The notes beneath the pieces are model-generated. The model searched no databases. It was not told where the DNA came from and worked only from the letters and a program-made list of their open reading frames with translations. From positions 563,507-627,506 of the forward strand of contig NZ_BMXU01000002.1 in the NCBI RefSeq assembly GCF_014651915.1: DNA of 64,000 nt, written 5' to 3'. The position numbers and the translations under genes were made by a program. The number at the start of each line of letters is the position of its first letter. Position 1 is the stretch's first letter. Shown piece after piece: positions 61,496 through 64,000 of this stretch. Origin of the DNA: Parvularcula lutaonensis. GTDB taxonomy: Bacteria > Pseudomonadota > Alphaproteobacteria > Caulobacterales > Parvularculaceae.

Positions 61496-63040
61496 ATGCC
61501 CCGCTATGATCTCGGCGCAATCTCTCAGTTCGCTGAGGATACGCCCACCAAAGCTTCAACCGCCTGCCGCGACCTCGTTGTCGTTCGGCGCGGCGACGTG
61601 TTCTTTGTCCTCGATCACGATTGCCAGCACTTGGGTGCGCCTCTCTCGGAGGCGATCATCGAAGACGATTGTCTCGTCTGTCCCTGGCACCGTGCCCTGA
61701 TCCGCCTCAGCGACGGTTTCCTCCAGGAGCCGCCTGGCTGCCGCCACCATAAACGGTATGAAGCCATCCTCGAGGACGGCCGGCTCAAGGTCGACATCGA
61801 ACCTTCCGAGCCGAGTTACCGCGATCAGGAACCGAAGCCCGAAGCGGATTCGCGGGGCCATCCCAAGAGCATCATCATCCTTGGGGCAGGCGCAGCAGGC
61901 TTATCCGCAGCCCAGAGCCTGGCCGAGCACGGCTACAACGGTGCCCTGACCCTGGTCAGCCACGAAGCGCCTGAAACCTATGACCGGACGACGTTCACCA
62001 AGAGCATCGTCGGGGAGCCGGAAGAAGCTAAAATCGGTGCACTGACAAAACTTCGTGATGGCTGGCTGGATTTCGAATATGCGAGCGCCGAGAAAGTCGA
62101 CCTCGAAGAGAGGCGGATCACCTTCGAAGACGGGCGAACGATATCCGCCGAGGTCCTCATTCTGGCAACGGGTGCCGAGCCAAGGCGCCTTGACATTCCC
62201 GGTGCCGAGCTTGGTGGTGTGCTGACGATCAGGGATCTTTCGGACGCGCTGGCCCTCAGCGAACGGGTCGAGGCGATTGATAGAGCTGTCATCATCGGCG
62301 CCGGATTCATCGGCATGGAAGCCGCCGCGACCCTTTGTGGCGAAGACATCGATGTTTCAATCGTAGCCAGGGAGGAACTGCCGTTCGCGAAGATTTTCGG
62401 TGAACGCGTGGCGAAGCGCCTCCTCCGTGAACAGACAGATGCGGGCGTCAACTTCTTCGGCGGCTCCCATGTCCAGGCGATCGAGGGTGATGACGGAAGT
62501 GTGACAGGTGTCCGGCTTGCAGATGGACGTCGGCTCGACGCGGGATTGGTCATCATGGCGGTAGGGGTCAGTCCCTGCACGGACATTCTCGCTGGCGCAT
62601 CGAGGAATGATGACCGATCCCTTTCGGTCGACGAAACCCTGGCCGTCATGGGCTTCAAGGGAGTCTACGCCGCAGGCGATGTCGCCCGTTTGCCGACCCG
62701 TTGGGGAGAGCTGCGGAGCGAACACTGGCGCTGGGCCCAGCAGCTGGGACGCCGGGCTGCCGTCTCAGCACTTGGAGGATCGCCGAAGGAAGAGGATATC
62801 GCTCCGTTCTTCTGGACCAAGCAGCACGCGCCCGGTTCCTATGTCTACATCGGTCATACGGAAGACTTCGACGATATTGTCTACGAGGGCGACCCTGATG
62901 AAGGCGAGTTCATCGCATTCTATCTTGACCAGAATCGCTGCCCTGCCATCCTCGCACTGGGCATGGCGGACCGGGTATCGCGCATCGAACGGCTGATGGC
63001 GCGGCACGGACCCTTGACGCGGGAGGTCTTGGGGATCTGA
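61496..63040 (+). CDS. FAD-dependent NAD(P)H oxidoreductase with N-terminal Rieske domain (AIFL-like)
   Basis: The 514-residue protein fuses a Rieske [2Fe-2S] domain (about 1-105) to a pyridine nucleotide-disulfide oxidoreductase. The cluster ligands are visible as DCQHLGAPL (Cys43, His45) and CLVCPWHRAL (Cys62, His65). The FAD fold IILGAGAAGLSAAQSLAEHG (near 125) and NAD fold AVIIGAGFIGMEAAATLC (near 265) follow, then GVYAAGDVARLPTRWGELRS, the FAD-binding AGD motif. This is the layout of AIFL-like and ferredoxin/rubredoxin reductases. AGGAGG five bases before ATG 61496 is a strong ribosome binding site. Its stop overlaps the receiver gene by 1 bp. Confidence 0.93.
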   Translation: MPRYDLGAISQFAEDTPTKASTACRDLVVVRRGDVFFVLDHDCQHLGAPLSEAIIEDDCLVCPWHRALIRLSDGFLQEPPGCRHHKRYEAILEDGRLKVDIEPSEPSYRDQEPKPEADSRGHPKSIIILGAGAAGLSAAQSLAEHGYNGALTLVSHEAPETYDRTTFTKSIVGEPEEAKIGALTKLRDGWLDFEYASAEKVDLEERRITFEDGRTISAEVLILATGAEPRRLDIPGAELGGVLTIRDLSDALALSERVEAIDRAVIIGAGFIGMEAAATLCGEDIDVSIVAREELPFAKIFGERVAKRLLREQTDAGVNFFGGSHVQAIEGDDGSVTGVRLADGRRLDAGLVIMAVGVSPCTDILAGASRNDDRSLSVDETLAVMGFKGVYAAGDVARLPTRWGELRSEHWRWAQQLGRRAAVSALGGSPKEEDIAPFFWTKQHAPGSYVYIGHTEDFDDIVYEGDPDEGEFIAFYLDQNRCPAILALGMADRVSRIERLMARHGPLTREVLGI

Positions 63041-63396
63041 TGGAAAGTCTCAAGGGGCTCCGCGTTCTTCTCGCTGAAGACGATTTCCTCATCGCGACGC
63101 ATCTGGAGGGTATTCTTTCCGAACACGGAGCACAAGTTGCGACGGTTGCGGAGGTGGCCGACCTGATGGCTGTTGATCCGTCCACGGTTGACGTAGCCAT
63201 CCTCGATCATTCGCTGACGGATGGCGAGGTTGACGGCGCTGCTGAGCGCTTGTCCGATGCCGGCGTGCCACTGATCTTCCAAAGCGGGCGCGAAACCGAA
63301 ATCCGCGAAAAATGGACCAGTGCCACCATTCTCGGGAAGCCGGTGCGGGACGAGGTGCTGCTCGAGACTCTGGCAGCATACAGGAAGTCAGCCTGA
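63040..63396 (+). CDS. Single-domain response regulator (receiver only)
   Basis: The 118 residues are a bare receiver domain: LRVLLAEDDFLIATHLEGIL with the acidic pair Asp13/Asp14, phosphoacceptor Asp56 in VDVAILDHSLTDGEVDG, and Lys100 in ILGKPVRDEVLLE. The switch position usually Ser/Thr is Gln81 (PLIFQSGRE), a change seen in some single-domain regulators. There is no output domain. The start overlaps the stop of the Rieske-FAD gene (TGATG), so the two are translationally coupled. It could accept phosphate from the Hpt protein at 8803-9153, though no link is shown. Confidence 0.9.
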   Translation: MESLKGLRVLLAEDDFLIATHLEGILSEHGAQVATVAEVADLMAVDPSTVDVAILDHSLTDGEVDGAAERLSDAGVPLIFQSGRETEIREKWTSATILGKPVRDEVLLETLAAYRKSA

Positions 63397-63425
63397 ACCG
63401 TTCCTCACCGCTCGTGGCGATACGT

Positions 63426-64000
63426 TTACGGAGCGCCTTCTTCCTCGGTCGGCCCGAACACTTTTTCGAATGACCGGCGCAGGGCTGCATCCGCCTCCTC
63501 GAACCGGGCGCTATGGCCAAGATCCGCAAGGCTCGTCACGCCGAATTGCGGCTCGGCAATACCGCAGGGGACAATGCCTTCGAAATGCGACAGGTCCGGG
63601 CTGATGTTCAGCGCGATGCCATGGAAGGTCACCCATTTGCGGATGCGCACGCCGATGGCCGCGATCTTGTCCTCGCGACCATCGCCCCGGTCGACCCAGA
63701 CGCCCACGCGCCCGTCACGGATGCCGCTCTCCACGCCAAGCTCAGCGAGCGCACCGATCAGCCAGGTTTCGGTGTCCTGCACGAAACGGCGAACATCCTT
63801 TTTCCGCCGTGAGAGGTCGAGCATCAGATAGGCCACGCGCTGGCCTGGTCCGTGATAGGTGTACTGACCACCCCTCGGGCTGGCGTAGACCGGAAAGCGG
63901 TTCGGGTCCACGAGATCGGCTTCCTTGGCGCTCGTCCCGGCGGTGTAGAGGGGTGGATGCTCCAGCAGCCAGACGCTTTCTTGGCCACCCGCCTGCACCT
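63426..64000 (-). CDS. lipB: Lipoyl(octanoyl) transferase LipB, 3' part, truncated by window edge
   Basis: LipB moves octanoate from acyl-ACP to lipoyl domains of dehydrogenase complexes. About 191 C-terminal residues are seen; the start lies beyond 64000. Motifs are [16 protein letters not shown] near the visible beginning, [20 protein letters not shown] (the RGG.-T-H.PGQ motif), the catalytic Lys in [20 protein letters not shown] and the catalytic Cys in [16 protein letters not shown]. The gene converges on the receiver gene with 29 bp between. Confidence 0.95.
   Translation of the reverse strand, partial: VQAGGQESVWLLEHPPLYTAGTSAKEADLVDPNRFPVYASPRGGQYTYHGPGQRVAYLMLDLSRRKKDVRRFVQDTETWLIGALAELGVESGIRDGRVGVWVDRGDGREDKIAAIGVRIRKWVTFHGIALNISPDLSHFEGIVPCGIAEPQFGVTSLADLGHSARFEEADAALRRSFEKVFGPTEEEGAP

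Overview
The window is a GC-rich chromosomal segment (roughly 60-65% by eye) from an alphaproteobacterium. It carries no rRNA, tRNA, CRISPR array, insertion sequence or integrase that I could recognise. Alphaproteobacterial signs are the rsh-pyrE-pdxJ-acpS-lepB-rnc-era gene order, dusB followed by ntrYX, a DUF2842 protein, a gene-transfer-agent type holin, a split mlaEFD operon with an auxiliary lipoprotein, and two perfect TTAA-N7-TTAAC boxes of the kind bound by CtrA. A Caulobacterales-, Parvularculales- or Hyphomonadaceae-like organism fits best; the genus cannot be named from the sequence alone.

Layout. 1-2957: the 3' part of an AsmA/YhdP-like protein and a TVP38/VTT membrane protein. 3033-8800: the elongasome cluster mreB-mreC-mreD-mrdA(PBP2)-rodA, with a candidate CtrA box between mreB and mreC. 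8803-13072: an Hpt phosphotransfer protein, a neurotransmitter:sodium symporter family transporter, a non-coding stretch with a nested palindrome, proline iminopeptidase and a lipoprotein. 13130-19034: a CHASE2 protein with a damaged cyclase domain, divergent from an Mla-type lipid ABC system (STAS-permease, ATPase, MCE protein, lipoprotein). 19035-26056: a two-TM coiled-coil protein divergent from a GTA-holin-like gene with a CtrA box between them, then glycine oxidase (thiO), a degenerate EAL protein whose 3' end overlaps thiO, NAD kinase and an unassigned membrane-anchored protein.

26258-36331: a long housekeeping run: rpoZ, a small membrane ORF holding a terminator-like hairpin, the (p)ppGpp synthetase/hydrolase rsh, pyrE, pdxJ, a small membrane ORF, acpS, lepB, rnc, era, (opposite strand: a Yip1-like membrane protein), recO, dusB. 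Most neighbours overlap by 4-8 bp. 36363-42138: ntrY-ntrX (ntrBC are absent here), a Bcr/CflA efflux protein and a dienelactone hydrolase family protein. 42188-54550: a complete type II secretion operon gspC to gspN plus a terminal lipoprotein, with a prepilin peptidase gene transcribed divergently from it. 54598-64000: a CDF metal exporter, a LOG-family hydrolase, an Ig-like/LysM protein, DUF2842, heme A synthase (ctaA), a lipoprotein, an orphan ORF after an AT-rich stretch, rplM-rpsI, a Rieske-FAD oxidoreductase coupled to a lone receiver domain, and the 3' part of lipB.

The region is mostly core genome. The items most worth a second look are signalling proteins with altered catalytic residues: the Rsh synthetase loop reads EFDD beside an intact HD hydrolase motif; NtrX has lost Walker A lysine and Walker B aspartate; the CHASE2 cyclase and the EAL domain lack metal ligands. 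The solitary CtrA-box-linked GTA holin gene and the Rieske-FAD/receiver pair are also of interest. Starts were chosen from ribosome binding sites, signal peptides and overlaps read by eye; lengths and domain positions are approximate.
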